From Diphasiastrum complanatum (Eukaryota; Streptophyta; Lycopodiopsida; Lycopodiales; Lycopodiaceae), in the NCBI GenBank assembly GCA_029204225.1, contig CM055097.1:35883446-35947445 (forward strand): a DNA stretch of 64,000 bases, in the 5' to 3' direction. The notes below the pieces were generated by a model that did not search any database, was not told the origin of the DNA, and saw only the letters and a list, made by a program, of their open reading frames with translations. Positions within the stretch are counted from its first letter, which is position 1, and every line of letters starts with the position of its first letter. This document shows, one piece after another, positions 22,301-32,289 of this stretch. The translations under genes and the position numbers were made by a program.

Positions 22301-23281
22301 ATCAAATGCCATTAAAGATGAAAAATACTCTTTATGATATGTCATATGAGAAGTGGCTCCACTATCAATCCACCAAGGATCAATGTCTCCATGATTAGCC
22401 AACAAGCAAGATGACATAACAAAAGCATCATTTGAAAGAAGCTCATCCCCACCCTCATCAATAGTTAGATTGGTTTGCTTTTCCCCTTGATCCCTCTTTT
22501 TCTTAAAACAATCACTAGCAAAATGCCCTTTGACTCCACAATAGAAACATTTTAGCTTAGATCTATCCTTCTTTTTGCCAAAAGTAGAGTGCTCACCTTG
22601 GTCTTGCCCTTTAGACCAATTGCTTTTACCTTTGCCCTTGAACTTGCCTTTAGAGAACATTGCCTCCTCTTCTCCTCCTTGAGATGTAGAAGATGCTCCC
22701 ACTCTTGCTTGCAACCTGAATTCTTCAGCCAACAAGACCTCTTGCAAGTCTCCAACACTTGGTAAACATTTTTGGATAGCATAACTTTGAACAAGATTAG
22801 CATGATCATCCAACAAGCCATTGAGAATCACTTGAACAAGCTCCTCATTATTTATGCCATCATTAATGCATGCTAACTCATCATTCAATGCTTTAACTCT
22901 CAAAACAAAAGCATGTCCATTCTCACTCTTCTTTTGCATACAAGAAAAGATTTGCCTTCTTAAAGTCAACACTCTAGAAGTAGACTTGGATTCATAAACC
23001 TTCTTCAAGGCTTCCCAAGCTTCACTAGATGATGTGCACTTACCAACCTCTTTGATAAGCTCATTTGTCACATTCATCTTGATCATGTGAAGGGCTTTCT
23101 TTGCCCTCTTGTCATACCTCAATTGTTCTTGAGGTGCCAAAGGTCTCTCCTCCACACCTACAACAATATCCATCAACTCATTCATCTCAAGCAAAGACTC
23201 CATCCTTACTTTCCAAGTAGAATAGTTGAGGGAGGTAAGCCTATCATTGCTTTCCAACATGTAGCCTCCATTTGTAGCCAT
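19331..23281 (-). CDS. Copia C gag-pol polyprotein, 1316 aa
   Basis: A single uninterrupted ORF encoding the capsid and enzymes for reverse transcription and integration. Order: gag (about 1-200), knuckle CFYCGVKGHFASDC at 245-258, protease WWIDSGATSH with DSGA at 306-309, and GAG-pre-integrase VWHKRMGHLNYKAL at 437-450. Integrase has catalytic D503 (HSDIHG), D565 (RSDNGGEY) and E601 (GVAERKNRTL). RT has QLDISNAFLNGD at 905-916 and YVDD at 992-995. RNase H has D1155, SSSEAEY at 1194-1200 and D1234, ending with VADIFTKALG. The start ATG at 23281 lies about 600 bases inside the PBS, giving a leader of ordinary size. The stop codon TGA (19331-19333) lies inside the 3' LTR. No frameshift separates gag and pol, as is usual in plant copia elements. 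Confidence 0.96.
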   Translation of the reverse strand: MATNGGYMLESNDRLTSLNYSTWKVRMESLLEMNELMDIVVGVEERPLAPQEQLRYDKRAKKALHMIKMNVTNELIKEVGKCTSSSEAWEALKKVYESKSTSRVLTLRRQIFSCMQKKSENGHAFVLRVKALNDELACINDGINNEELVQVILNGLLDDHANLVQSYAIQKCLPSVGDLQEVLLAEEFRLQARVGASSTSQGGEEEAMFSKGKFKGKGKSNWSKGQDQGEHSTFGKKKDRSKLKCFYCGVKGHFASDCFKKKRDQGEKQTNLTIDEGGDELLSNDAFVMSSCLLANHGDIDPWWIDSGATSHMTYHKEYFSSLMAFDGDRKVIYTANDGECAIKGIGTIPISLSTNRNIELKDVLLIPSITKNLLSVSQMLDKGFKVEFDGDACLIKKGCSIIAKGKRQGKLFKLDACVVANQVGCMANEQMSIQEVWHKRMGHLNYKALEVIAKKEVVRGLPKSLTCLNHVCEECALSKSHRLPYTRSISRSKMPFSLLHSDIHGVTTISNGGAKMYVTFIDDFSRFCWVYLLKSKDEVFDVFVKFKVAIETQFTTKIKCLRSDNGGEYISNKFKAFCDEHGIKREYTCPRTPQQNGVAERKNRTLCESAKAMRLNANLPKPFWSDALLCANFLCNRWPSVVLEGKTPFEALFGTKPNVKFLRTFGCICYFNITLDDRTKEDPSSRKGIFVGYSEVSKAYRIYVPSIKKVFTSRDVIFDESNIPKVVSSDDGVVATNVLDDNGVDDTLDVDVEEASSSQIPRRTPRHKVKPSRLTYDGKGKQVVDGSNYAFLTSFDVPSCVDEARQEEEWIQAMDLEFEALMKNNTWRLVELPKGKSAIGCKWIFKVKTNQDGSINKFKARLVAKGYAQEHGIDYEETFAPVAKMVSIRVIISLATLYGWDLWQLDISNAFLNGDLEEEVYMEQPESYVSHSKPNHVCFLQKSLYGLKQAPRSWYARLNSFLLSQNFTMSEYDHSLYFRISANDVTILLIYVDDIILSGGNKEDIEDIKKALKKEFEVHDLGLLSYILGIEVIRTSQITFISQEKYAISILNRFHMVDANPIDTPMESHVKLTIRGNERSFEDITLYRKLIGSLIYLTITRPDLSYCVGRLSQFMQDPSIEHWKLGKRILRYISGTKDFGIVYRGSSPNLFGFSDSDFAGDLMDRKSINAHAIFIGDGAISWMSKKQATISLSSSEAEYKALTSCTKEMVWIKRMIMELHLLDFSESPIIFCDNLSAQSLASNPVFHARSKHIEVAYHFVREQVLAKEIKLEHVPSKECVADIFTKALGKDLFFKHRTSLGVLSKSMLKLVEEGV
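19336..19345 (-). other. Copia C polypurine tract
   Basis: Minus strand GAAGAGGGAG directly abuts the 3' LTR (TGTGAAAA). It also codes for the last residues of the polyprotein. Confidence 0.9.
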
Positions 23282-23878
23282 GTTGCAATGATTGATCTCT
23301 GATCTTTGACCTGTTCCAATGCACTAAGCACTCTCTTGAATCAACAAATGAAACACAAGAAGAAATCACAAAGATTTGGAACCTAAAACCTTACTTTTTC
23401 TCTCTTTTCCTCACTTTTTCCTTAATTTTAGCCACTAGTTTTATGATTTCTTGATCAAACCAAGACCAAACCTCAATATACTTGCTTTTCCCTCACTCCT
23501 AAGATTGAAATACACTCTTGAATCATTCAGCAAACTGAAAATCAGAGGGTTACATCAATTTTGAAGTTTTTGACATGAAGAAGCAAGAAATTGAATCAAA
23601 AAACTATATGCTAGAATGGAAAACTAATAGGATCTTGTTGGATCTTGCATCTCCCTCTTTCCAAAACAATTTTTGTCTCCTTATTCTGATAAGTACAGAG
23701 GGAATTCGCCCTACTTCAATTGAAATGCATACAAATGATGTTTTGATCACAAAGATCCAATTTCTACACATAAATCAACAAGATTTTTAGCTAGAAACTT
23801 GATTGGAATGCTACAAAAGCAAACTCGCCCACAAATCTCTTCTAAATCTGGCAAAACCTGCACATTTGGCCGCCTAAT
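23282..23878 (-). other. Copia C untranslated leader
   Basis: About 600 bp between the PBS and the gag ATG without a convincing ORF on the minus strand. It would hold packaging and dimer signals, but I cannot identify them from sequence. Confidence 0.7.
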
Positions 23879-23890
23879 GCTCTGATACCA
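23879..23890 (-). other. Copia C primer-binding site
   Basis: TGGTATCAGAGC on the minus strand directly abuts the 5' LTR; a perfect match to the initiator Met-tRNA-type copia PBS. Confidence 0.95.
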
Positions 23891-24543
23891 TGTGAAAAAC
23901 TCAGATCCAAAAGATGCTAAAGTTTCATAAAGATCTTGGCCATGGAAGTTATGCACATCTAGATTGAAAAAATGATAGAAATTGTGATGTTAAGCATACT
24001 AAACATCAACTAAACATCAAAATCTGATCATAAGCTTCCACAAACAGAAACTTGCTGTCCCTGTCCGTACTTCAGAGCCTACAACCTGCATTTCACACGT
24101 GTGAAGCCATAGCAACAAAGAAATCACAATTCTAGTGGCTAGAATGCAAGATATGAACAAAAAAGTGAGAGAGAAGAAGATGGACCTTCAAAGAGCATAA
24201 CATTCATTCAATAGAATGAAAATGAGATATGTACATACTCGTGGAGATGGCTATTTATAGCAGCCATAGTGCCTCTTGGCCACTTGTCTTATGATAGGCT
24301 AAAATTGGGGTCCAATAGGATTCACCCATATACCTAGAAATTTGGTCAAATAGGAATGCACCAAATTATGAGCCAATAGAAGAGCTCCACACTCGACCTC
24401 CTCTAATTAATGTGACCTCAAAAGTAGTGTACACATACTTTGGGCCTCTACATACATGTATGAACCTATCTCTAACTTTTATTTGGCCATAGGCCTACAA
24501 AATCTCAAGTTAGGAAAATACTACTAGTTGACAATTTTTCACA
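23891..24543 (-). repeat. Copia C 5' LTR (promoter copy)
   Basis: Same length as 18683-19335. Its TATA region reads GCTATAAATAGCC on the minus strand. The G-box palindrome TTCACACGTGTGAA is at 24092-24105. Confidence 0.96.
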
Positions 24544-24548
24544 TATAC

Positions 24549-25181
24549 TACAACCGACTACATACAGCCTTTTGCTTATCTGGTAATGGCTGCAACGTCC
24601 ATACCTGGTTCTTCCTCATGGATTCCATCTCCTCATTCATGGCTTGGATCCATTTGTCCTTCTCTAGACATTCAATTGCCTCCTCGAATGTCTGTGGTTC
24701 ACCACTGAATCCACAGAACTCTTCTGATGTAGAAGCAGAGCTGTCTGGCACATATCTTGTTGGCGCTCTTCGTTGTCTTGTCGACCTTCTAGGAGATCCT
24801 CCTGAAATTGCAATGGCTTTGTCTTTGTCTGCTCTGCTAGGTCCGAAACCATTTCGGTTTACAAGTACTATAGCAGTAGGCTGCCTCTCGAAACTTTCTT
24901 CATCTGATTCGTCACTCGAATGCGAAGTGACTCGAACATTTTCATCTTCGTGTTTGTTCTCTGCTCCCTTTGTCACAGTTTGCAGATCATAGTACTATCT
25001 TTCAAGAACTTCATAGCTGATAGCACCATCGTTGGCCATCGTTCTGCTCTCATCAAATTTGACATCTCTGACTGTCTTCACAATGTTTGTCTCTGGCATA
25101 TAGACTCTGTAGTATTTGTTTGAATGCTTAGCCTCCTGGATTTGATAGCTTTACGACTATGTCAGACTATGACAAAGGTAG
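24549..25181 (-). pseudogene. Copia fragment: integrase C-terminus/RT start joined straight to a leader
   Basis: Minus strand from the PBS (25193) there are only about 80 bases before KYYRVYMPETNIVKTVRDVKFDE. Then come an acidic linker (ENKHEDENVRVTSHSSDESD), RQRRAPTRYVPDS, and FEEAIECLEKDKWIQAMNEEM with NQVWTLQPLPDKQKAV, the entry to RT. So gag, protease and most of integrase are deleted next to the PBS, and the rest of RT is missing beyond 24548. Confidence 0.8.
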
Positions 25182-25193
25182 GCTCTGATACCA
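25182..25193 (-). other. Copia primer-binding site
   Basis: Perfect TGGTATCAGAGC on the minus strand, four to five bases from the LTR start near 25198. Confidence 0.85.
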
Positions 25194-25197
25194 CTAA

Positions 25198-26330
25198 TGC
25201 AAAAAATTGTGCACTCAGAAAATGCAAATTCTAGCTAGAACTCTGGTGACAAACTAATAAAAGTCTCGAATGATTCACAAACAATTTCGCAAAACTCGAA
25301 TTATTTCTGTTCGAGAATAATTCGTGTTAGATCAATCAGGCTCTATAACACAATGAAACGAAACGAGATGAAATCTAGATGAGCGAAGCGAAACTTAAAC
25401 GAGCTCTGACATTGATTCATGCTGGAAGCATAGAGATCGTGAATTGAAACAAAACGAATTGAAATTAGCGAAAGAGAAGAATTCATGAAAAGATCAATCA
25501 AGCTCTATAACAAGACGAGATGAGACAAAACGAAACAAGACGAAACGAAACGAAACTTAAGTTACGCTTATAGCCAAGTGATCGCGAAGCGAATCAAAGC
25601 GAAACACAAAGCGAAAGCATTGCGAACAAAATCAGTGCGTTAGGAATTTAGATATGATTGCTGGTCACTGTCGGCTATCTCATTCCTACAATCCTTCAGA
25701 GTGTAGACAGACACTTCTGATCTACGTTAACATATTAATATAGCATTCAACAAAATCAAACCAAAGTGCAGAATTGAATAAACAAGTGAATCAGATACGC
25801 GAATAGTAACAGACAAAAATTCATTCGAGATCACCTATTGATTTTTTGATTTTTCAAGCACTGTGTGACAGATCCACATAGTGCATTGGCCTGAGAGAAA
25901 TACAGTTCTCTCACGAATAATGTCTCGCTTACTAGCAGACTTCTTGATCTACAGATCTTCTACAAAATTGTCTCGCTCACAGGCGGACATGTATTCTATA
26001 TTTTTTGTCTTTCTTGTCTTCTTATATTATGCATCAAACAAAAAGTATATAGTTTGCGATCTTTTTTGTGTCGCATTGTGTAACTTCCAGATTAGAAAGC
26101 TACAACTAATCGTGAATTACAAGAGTGGAAGATTAGCCACGATCTAGAGTACTTCTGCTGATGTCATGATATCTGATCAAATATTTTTACCCCATGGTAC
26201 TTGGCTAATCTTCTTGGTCGTTTGTGGAGCAAGAATGATTTTGTGTCGCGAAACAATTTCATGTCGTGTGTCGCAAAATTGTTCGCGAACAATTTCGTTT
26301 CTTGTGCCTTTTCTGTCAAAATTAGAGTGG
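25198..26330 (-). repeat. Copia LTR, minus-strand element, outer end unclear
   Basis: Follows the PBS. It holds GAAACGAAACGAGATGA-type repeats (25340-25660), CTCGCTTACTAGCAGACTT and CTCGCTCACAGGCGGAC (25925-25990) shared with other copia LTRs here, and a GTCGCGAAACAATTTC / TCGCGAACAATTTCG cluster (26246-26300) like the copia B LTR. No partner LTR was found, so the right limit is approximate. Confidence 0.6.
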
Positions 26331-26384
26331 AGAGCTAGCAAGGCTTTGGCACTAAATTTTTTTTGTTTCTTCAGGATCTGGATA

Positions 26385-26969
26385 TTTTTAGACCTATGAC
26401 TATGTCTTTCTTGCTCATGTCGTAGAGGCTCCTCATATTCAGATCTACATTCTTGTGTGCCAGAGTTGATCTTCGTTTTCTGATGCATGTAGTATGCTAT
26501 CAGGATTGCTAATTATCTTGGCTTGGTAGAGATTTTCTTCTCTGCATCCAACTATCAACAATTTGTTTGTCGTTTTCTCAATCATCCGGCATATATTGCC
26601 ATTGAATAGAACTCAAATTCCAAGATCTGCCATCTTGGAGACTAATAGCAGGTCTCTTCTTAGTGAAGGTAGGTAGAGTGCTCCTGGCAGCTCTGCTTGA
26701 CCTGACAGTGTTCATAGTTGTAGAGTTCCGATCTCCTTGACATCGTGTCGGCTCCCATCGCCTAGAATCACTACTCTGTTGTTCTCGAGTTCTATGAAGT
26801 CGATCAAGATTCTTTTGTTGCAAGTGATGTGTGAGGTTGCTCCTGAATCAATGACTACATCGTAGTCTTATTCAGTGTAGCTTGTTGAAGCTTCATCGAA
26901 TATAGTGAAAGCCTCATCACCTTTGTCTGCATCTTTGGACAATTCTGCAACATTCACTTTTTCAGCTTT

Positions 26970-27013
<44 letters not shown>

Positions 27014-27836
27014 CCGGGTTGAATCTACAATCGTATGCAGAGTGCCCTTTCTTCTTGCAGTGCATGCAAGGTATTGTTGGATTGAACCAGCATCTATTGG
27101 CTATGTGTCCTGGTTTGTGACAATGATCACATGAAGAAGATTGTTGGTTGTCGTTGCCTCTGTTCGAAGACTTTGTGCTCGTTTTGTCGAATCTGAGCTT
27201 GTTCTTGTTCTTCCTCCTTCCCTTCATGAAAAGAGCTTTCTCCTGATCACTGCTTCCTTCTCCTTCGTCCCTCATCAGTCTCTCATCAGTGACAAGACTG
27301 ATTGCTCTCTCGAATCTCATATCTGGTAGACTCAGTATGAGCATTCTCAATGGCTGATAGGATGCAGGTAGGAATTTCATGAAGTACATCAGCTGTTGTG
27401 GTGCTGGGACCTGGTGTTCCTATCCAGATGCAACGAGTTGAGTGAAGATCATTCTGATCTTCTCGACATGCTGATCCAACTGGTTGCCATCCTTTTGTAT
27501 AGATTGCAGTTGATTGTGAAGATGCATCACTGAAGCGGCAGTCCGCACTTTGTATTTCTGCTTTAATCTTTTCCATGCTTCATGGCTGATTTCAAAGTCT
27601 TCAATCTGCATGAGTATTTCTTTGTTGATGGACAAAACAATGATCGCCATTGCATGTTCATCTTTTCTGATCCACTCAGCTCTCCTCGGGTCTCCCTCTG
27701 GAGGTTGCACCTCTGTGAGTTCGGTCACCGACCAGATGCCTTCACCCTTCAGAAGTGTTTTGATTTTGAATTTCCATACTCTACAGTTTTTGCCATCAAG
27801 ACTGATTGCTATTCTCGTCTGGATCGTTGTAGCCAT
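26385..27836 (-). pseudogene. Copia D gag, protease and GAG-pre-integrase
   Basis: The ATG at 27836 opens gag (SLDGKNCRVWKFKIKTLLKG, HEAWKRLKQKYKVRTAASVM). A frameshift near 27400 leads to ILSLPDMRFERAISLVTDER and two good knuckles: CDHCHKPGHIANRC and CMHCKKKGHSAYDC. A 43-bp T run then codes for about 14 lysines. After a stop, VIDSGATSHITC (about 26850) is the protease active site, and LWHTRM near 26450 is the GAG-pre-integrase motif. The element breaks off at about 26385, before the integrase core. Confidence 0.83.
26971..27013. repeat. T43 homopolymer within the copia D gag
   Basis: 43 consecutive T bases, read on the minus strand as a poly-Lys run just after the second zinc knuckle. Confidence 0.95.
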
Positions 27837-27891
27837 ATTGTGTTGCCGAGAGAATCACTGTTCAAATATCATGCAGTGATAAGCTGAGAGT

Positions 27892-27903
27892 GCTCTGATA
27901 TCA
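27892..27903 (-). other. Copia D primer-binding site
   Basis: TGATATCAGAGC on the minus strand, one base off the usual PBS, directly next to the LTR that starts TGTCACGAAT at 27904. Confidence 0.8.
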
Positions 27904-28470
27904 TGTCACGAATCTGATTCTATTTGCGTGCGTTTGGTTTTTTTTGTTTTAGCGGAAGTTTTCAGGATCCTAAGCAAGTGACTACTGATCACAGAACGTA
28001 AAAGATTAAAGCAATAAAAACGACGAGAACAATGAGATGGAGAAGAGAGCAATTGTATTATCTGTTTTTGAGATTCGAGTGAGTTGGTCAGTGTCTCGCT
28101 CATTGGCGGCCTGACGCTCAGCTCAATCGTTGTGTTCTGCTCGTTGGCAGACTTTCATGCACAACTATTCTCTCTCTTTTTCGTCTCTCTATCTTCTATT
28201 TCGTGTTGATAAAAAAGGTGTATATATCTCCACTGTGTGGAGTTTACAAGATAGCTAATCAGAGAATTACAAGACAAGTCAATGCCAATCAACTAGTTAG
28301 TTATTCTCCGTTGTCGCTAACTCTTTTTGCCGAGCGTGAAGTACAATACACCACGTCCGTCGAGCTGCCAATTGGTAGCACGAATTGTTTTCCTTCGTCT
28401 TTGTTTTGTTTCGTTTCGTGTTCTCCGGTCTTCAAGGTATGTTCGACCTTCGAGGTATGTTCGCCCTTCA
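27904..28470 (-). repeat. Copia D 5' LTR, truncated
   Basis: Contains CTCGCTCATTGGCGGCCTGA and CTGCTCGTTGGCAGACT blocks and GTATATATC near 28219. It ends around 28470 where sequence matching the copia E LTR begins. Confidence 0.65.
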
Positions 28471-29137
28471 ATGTTTCGGACCTTCACATTTTTTTCCTTT
28501 GAGATTTTTTGTGCCTTAAACGTTTTTAAGGCACCTTTGCCTTTTTCGCCTTTTTTGCACCTTCGTGAAAAATGCGACATAGAATCCATTTCAGGCCCAC
28601 CTTTACCTTTTCGTATTTTTCCCTGCCTTCGCTCTAGAGGCACCTTCGAGATTTACATACCTTCAGTCTAAGGGCACCTACGGGTTTTTTCGGGTTTTTG
28701 CTACATTGACAGACTGATGTCGCCAACTTATCATCAACTCTAAAAACAGCTAGACAACCAAATATCCTAAGGGCGGTTACCAACTTTGTACATATACAAA
28801 ACTGGAGTAAATGGCATTTAAGGCTTATAAGATATTTGTCTCTCGACACTTGTAAATATATATACTAGCTGAATCAAGCTATATCAGTGTTCTTTTTCAA
28901 TCAGAGCTATTTGTAGCCAACATTATCACGCTCAGCAAACTGAAGTTATTACTTCAAGCCATTGTACTCACTGTTGATATTAATCAGAGTGCAATTTTTG
29001 TCTCACTATTGTATTGTTCATTTGTGCAATTTGTATGAATCATTCTTCTTGAATGCTAACTGTTGCGTTTCCGTTCCTACATGCCTACGCTAAAAGCTTC
29101 GAGCTTCCGCTACCGGTCATCCCCACGTTTTAGGACA
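28471..29137 (+). repeat. Copia E 5' LTR, 5'-truncated
   Basis: Matches 31202-31869 from 'ATGTTTYGGACCTTCACA' to '...TTTTAGGACA'. Moderately diverged by substitutions and small indels. Confidence 0.88.
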
Positions 29138-29149
29138 TGGTATCAGAGC
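29138..29149 (+). other. Copia E primer-binding site
   Basis: TGGTATCAGAGC directly after the LTR end ...GGACA; a perfect match. Confidence 0.93.
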
Positions 29150-29280
29150 AGACATTTCAGTAATCTGCATTGATACTGCTGATTATCAGTCTTGTTTCTA
29201 TCAAGGCGTCTTTCTAGCAAATGTGCAGCCAACAGTATTCCGACAATCGTTGTTTCTACCAACGATCTCATTCAACTAGA

Positions 29281-30230
29281 ATGGATCCATCGTCTAGTTC
29301 ATCTCTCATTGACAAACTTGATGGAGACAACTACCATCTCTGGAAATTCAAGATGAAGGTTATACTTCTAGCCAAAGAACTGTGGGACATCGTTGATGGC
29401 ATAGAGCTCAAACTAGAAGGTGATACAACCATCATCACCAAGTGGAGACCGAGAGATGACAAAGCATTTGCCATGATCACCCTCAACATCAAGGATACTC
29501 AAATTAGCCACATATGTGCTGCTTAGACTGCTAAGGATGCATGGGACATCCTAGCAACTCTCTACGACATCAGAGATGTTACTTCCAAGCTTCATCTGAG
29601 GAAGAAATTCTTCACCCTCAGAATGTCTGATGATGCAGATAGTGTTTCGAGTCATCTCAACACCTTCAAAAATCTTATGGAACAGATGACTGCAACTGGC
29701 TCAGTCATAGAATATTTTGATGCACTCAAGACTCTATTATCAAGTCTATCCGAAGCCTACGAAAATTGGGTAATGGCAATTTCTACCCAAGATCACCTCA
29801 CTCTATCAAGAGTAATTTCGCTGCTCCTACAAGGGAAGATCAGAAGATCAGCATTCTCCTCAAACTCAGGCTCGGATCCTCAAGCTCTATATTCAAAAAA
29901 TCAGAAGTTTAGATCCAAGAGATCTACAAAGTTAGGCTATATTTACAAGAAGAGCAACATGCAGTTTGGACCAAATTCCGATTCAGGATTGAATTCAAGT
30001 TCCATCATTCCAACCAGTGCAGAAGCTTTTCTGTAGATACTGTAAGAGAACTAGCCACAAAATCAAGAGTTGCCAAACTTTGAAATACAACAACGAAAAG
30101 AAAAAGCATTTTCAACAACAAACACATAGTGCTACAACCAGTCACTCAAATCAGCAACAAGAAGAAGATGAAGCAGCTTTCATAACCAAAGTCGGAGAAC
30201 AACAAGATATCGATTCCTGGTATTAGATTT
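29281..30230 (+). pseudogene. Copia E gag
   Basis: The ATG at 29281 starts gag with LIDKLDGDNYHLWKFKMKV. A TAG at 29524 interrupts AA*TAKDAWDILATLYDIRD; the frame continues with SKLHLRKKFF and ALKTLLSSLSEAYENWVM to 30036. A frameshift leads to the knuckle CRYCKRTSHKIKSC (about 30026) and QQDIDSWY, where a protease would begin, then a stop. No DSGA motif follows. Confidence 0.83.
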
Positions 30231-30361
30231 TGGAACGAGTAATAATCTGAATCTGATGAAGGATACAAAATGCATCCTGGCCTAGGAATAGAAGATGACT
30301 GACATGGGTCACTATTGTCTCGGAATCCAAATCCAACGAGATTGACCCAACAGACTGATTT

Positions 30362-31118
30362 TTATCAGTCAGCAACGATATCTCAATAGTTACAGTCTCC
30401 TCAAACTGAGGCAGAAAAGAAAGAGATGAAGCGCTACTCGTTTCAATCCATCATCGGCTCACTGATGTACACAATGATCTGCACGCGACCAGACCTTGCA
30501 TATTCAATCAGTTTACTTAGCCAGTTCCTGTCAAATATGGGTTTAACTCATTGGAAAGCACTAACAAAGGTCATGAAGTACATTTAGGCAACGAAAACTC
30601 TCAGCATTTGCTACAGAGACAGCCACACTGCCAACATCCTTGAAGCCTACACAAATGTGAATTGGACAGGAAATGTCGACACCAGAAAATCAACTTCTGG
30701 ATTTTGTATTTTTATACAACCAAGGTCCAGTTTCATGGAACAGCCGGTAGCAGACCTCAGTTGCATTATCATCAACGGAATCTGAATACATAGCTGTCAC
30801 AAATACAACCAAAGAGGCGATCTGGCTAAGGCAACTGCTTACAGACATCAACCTTGCACAAACACTTCCTACAACAATCTATTGTGACAATCAAAGCACA
30901 ATAGCGTTAACTCTCAATCCGAGATTTCACTCTCAAAGCAAACATATCAAAATCAGGTATCATTACCTTAGAGAGAAAGTGCATAGCAAGGAAGTAGCAT
31001 TGGTTTTCTACAGAACAAACTGCATGGCAGCAGATTATTAAGGCTCTATCAAATGAGCAACATCTCAGATTTAACGATATGTTAAATCTGAAGATCAAGG
31101 TTTTTCAAAATCCACATT
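30362..31118 (+). pseudogene. Copia E RT C-terminus and RNase H
   Basis: Reads FQSIIGSLMYTMICTRPDLAYSISLLSQF, HWKALTKVMKYI*ATKTLSI, then EAYTNVNWTGNVDTRKSTSGFCIF. After a frameshift come decayed forms of the SSTESEY, DNQSTIALTLNP and RTKHI motifs of RNase H, with several stops. The YVDD palm is absent. Confidence 0.8.
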
Positions 31119-31127
31119 AAGGGGGAG
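31119..31127 (+). other. Copia E polypurine tract
   Basis: AAGGGGGAG followed by TGTTAGATTTC, the right LTR start. Confidence 0.9.
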
Positions 31128-31869
31128 TGTTAGATTTCTTATGCTCAGCCTTAAACAAATCGTTCAAGTAATGAGCATCTTGAAAATCGAAGGCTGACTA
31201 CATGTTTTGGACCTTCACATTTTTTCCCTTTGAGAATTTTTGTGCCTTAAATGTTTTTAAGGCACTTTCGTCTTTTTCGCCTTTTTCTCACCTTCGCAAA
31301 AAATGCGACACAGTGGCCAGAATGCCTTGCTCAGGCCCACCTTCATCTTTTCGCATTTTTCTCTGCCTTTGCTCTAGAGGCACCTTCGAGATTTACATAT
31401 CTTCAGTCTAAGAGCACCTTCGAGTTTTTTCGGGTTTTTGCTACATTGGCAAACAACTTATCATCAACCCTAAAAACAGCTGGACAACCAAATATCCTAA
31501 GGGCAGTTACCAACTTTGTCCATATACAAAATTGGAATAAATGGCATTTAAGGCTTATAAGATATTTGTCTCTCGACACTTGTAAATATATATACTAGCT
31601 GAATCAAGCTATGTAAGTATTCTTTTTCAATCAAAGTTATCTATAGCCAGCATTACAGCAAGTTGAAGTTATTACTTTAAGCCCTTGTACTCATTGTTGA
31701 TATTAATCAGAGTGCAATTTTTGTCTCACTACTGTATTGTTCATTTGCACAATTTGTATGAATCATTCTTCTTGAATATTTCTGTTGTTAACTGTTGCGT
31801 TTCCATTTCTACACGCCTACGCTCAAAGCTTCGAGCTTCCGCTGCCGGTCATCTCCACATTTTAGGACA
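31128..31869 (+). repeat. Copia E 3' LTR, complete (742 bp)
   Basis: Starts TGTTAGATTT after the PPT and ends TTTTAGGACA. It aligns with the truncated left LTR. Confidence 0.88.
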
Positions 31870-31870
31870 A

Positions 31871-32008
31871 GCCATACCCCTGATTAACGTTTGCTTTGAT
31901 ATTGATGCAAATGGCATATTGAATGTCTCTGCTGAGGATAAGACCACTGGGCAAAAGAACAAGAACACGAACAAGAACACCACTGGAAAAAAGAACAAGA
32001 ACAACTAA
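31871..32008 (+). pseudogene. HSP70 (cytosolic type) fragment
   Basis: Immediately after the copia E LTR the frame reads [20 protein letters not shown] followed by KTTGQKNK, near-exact to the substrate-binding domain of plant cytosolic HSP70/HSC70 ([31 protein letters not shown]). It then decays into a low-complexity [14 protein letters not shown] repeat and stops at 32006-32008. The ATPase domain and lid are missing, so this is a roughly 30-residue gene fragment, not a gene. It may be an old pseudogene cut by the element, or host sequence carried along with it. Confidence 0.88.
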
Positions 32009-32289
32009 CGACACAAAACGTGGACAAGGTAGCTAAGATACTCTACGTAACATTGCGTGGAGAAGCAGCCTACATTGTGTGGAAATGAGCTATCTGACAT
32101 TCCGTCTCAGATCACATTCGCGGCATCAGATACAAGCACAGATCTTGCCATTCAGATCTTGCAGAAACAACGCTCCCTCCTCTTTCTCTCCCTCACGACC
32201 TTCCCTTCTCTCGGCTCGGCCAATATCTCCTCGACTCTCTCCTTCACGAACCATCCTCGGCCAAATTTCCTCAGCTTACGCCCTGATCA
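32009..32289. other. Unassigned spacer
   Basis: No convincing coding frame. The first 100 bp could be decayed HSP70-neighbour sequence, but no motif supports it. Becomes C/T-rich towards the right. Confidence 0.4.

Larger units (their letters stand above)
18683..24543 (-). mobile_element. Intact Ty1/copia LTR retrotransposon C (5,861 bp)
   Basis: A complete minus-strand element: LTRs 18683-19335 and 23891-24543 (653 bp each), PBS, one 1316-codon gag-pol ORF, and PPT. The termini are TGTGAAAAAC...TTTTTCACA. A perfect 5-bp target duplication TATAC lies at 18678-18682 and 24544-24548. The LTRs look identical except for one substitution I noticed (A at 19043, C at 24251), pointing to a recent insertion. 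All catalytic motifs in the ORF are present, so it may still be mobile. It landed in older element debris. Confidence 0.96.
28471..31869 (+). mobile_element. Ty1/copia LTR retrotransposon E, internally deleted
   Basis: A plus-strand element with two clearly related LTRs, a perfect PBS (29138-29149), gag, RNase H and a strong PPT. Protease, integrase and RT are missing between about 30230 and 30360. The left LTR lacks about 75 bp at its outer end. Same gag and knuckle family as copia A. Confidence 0.88.
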
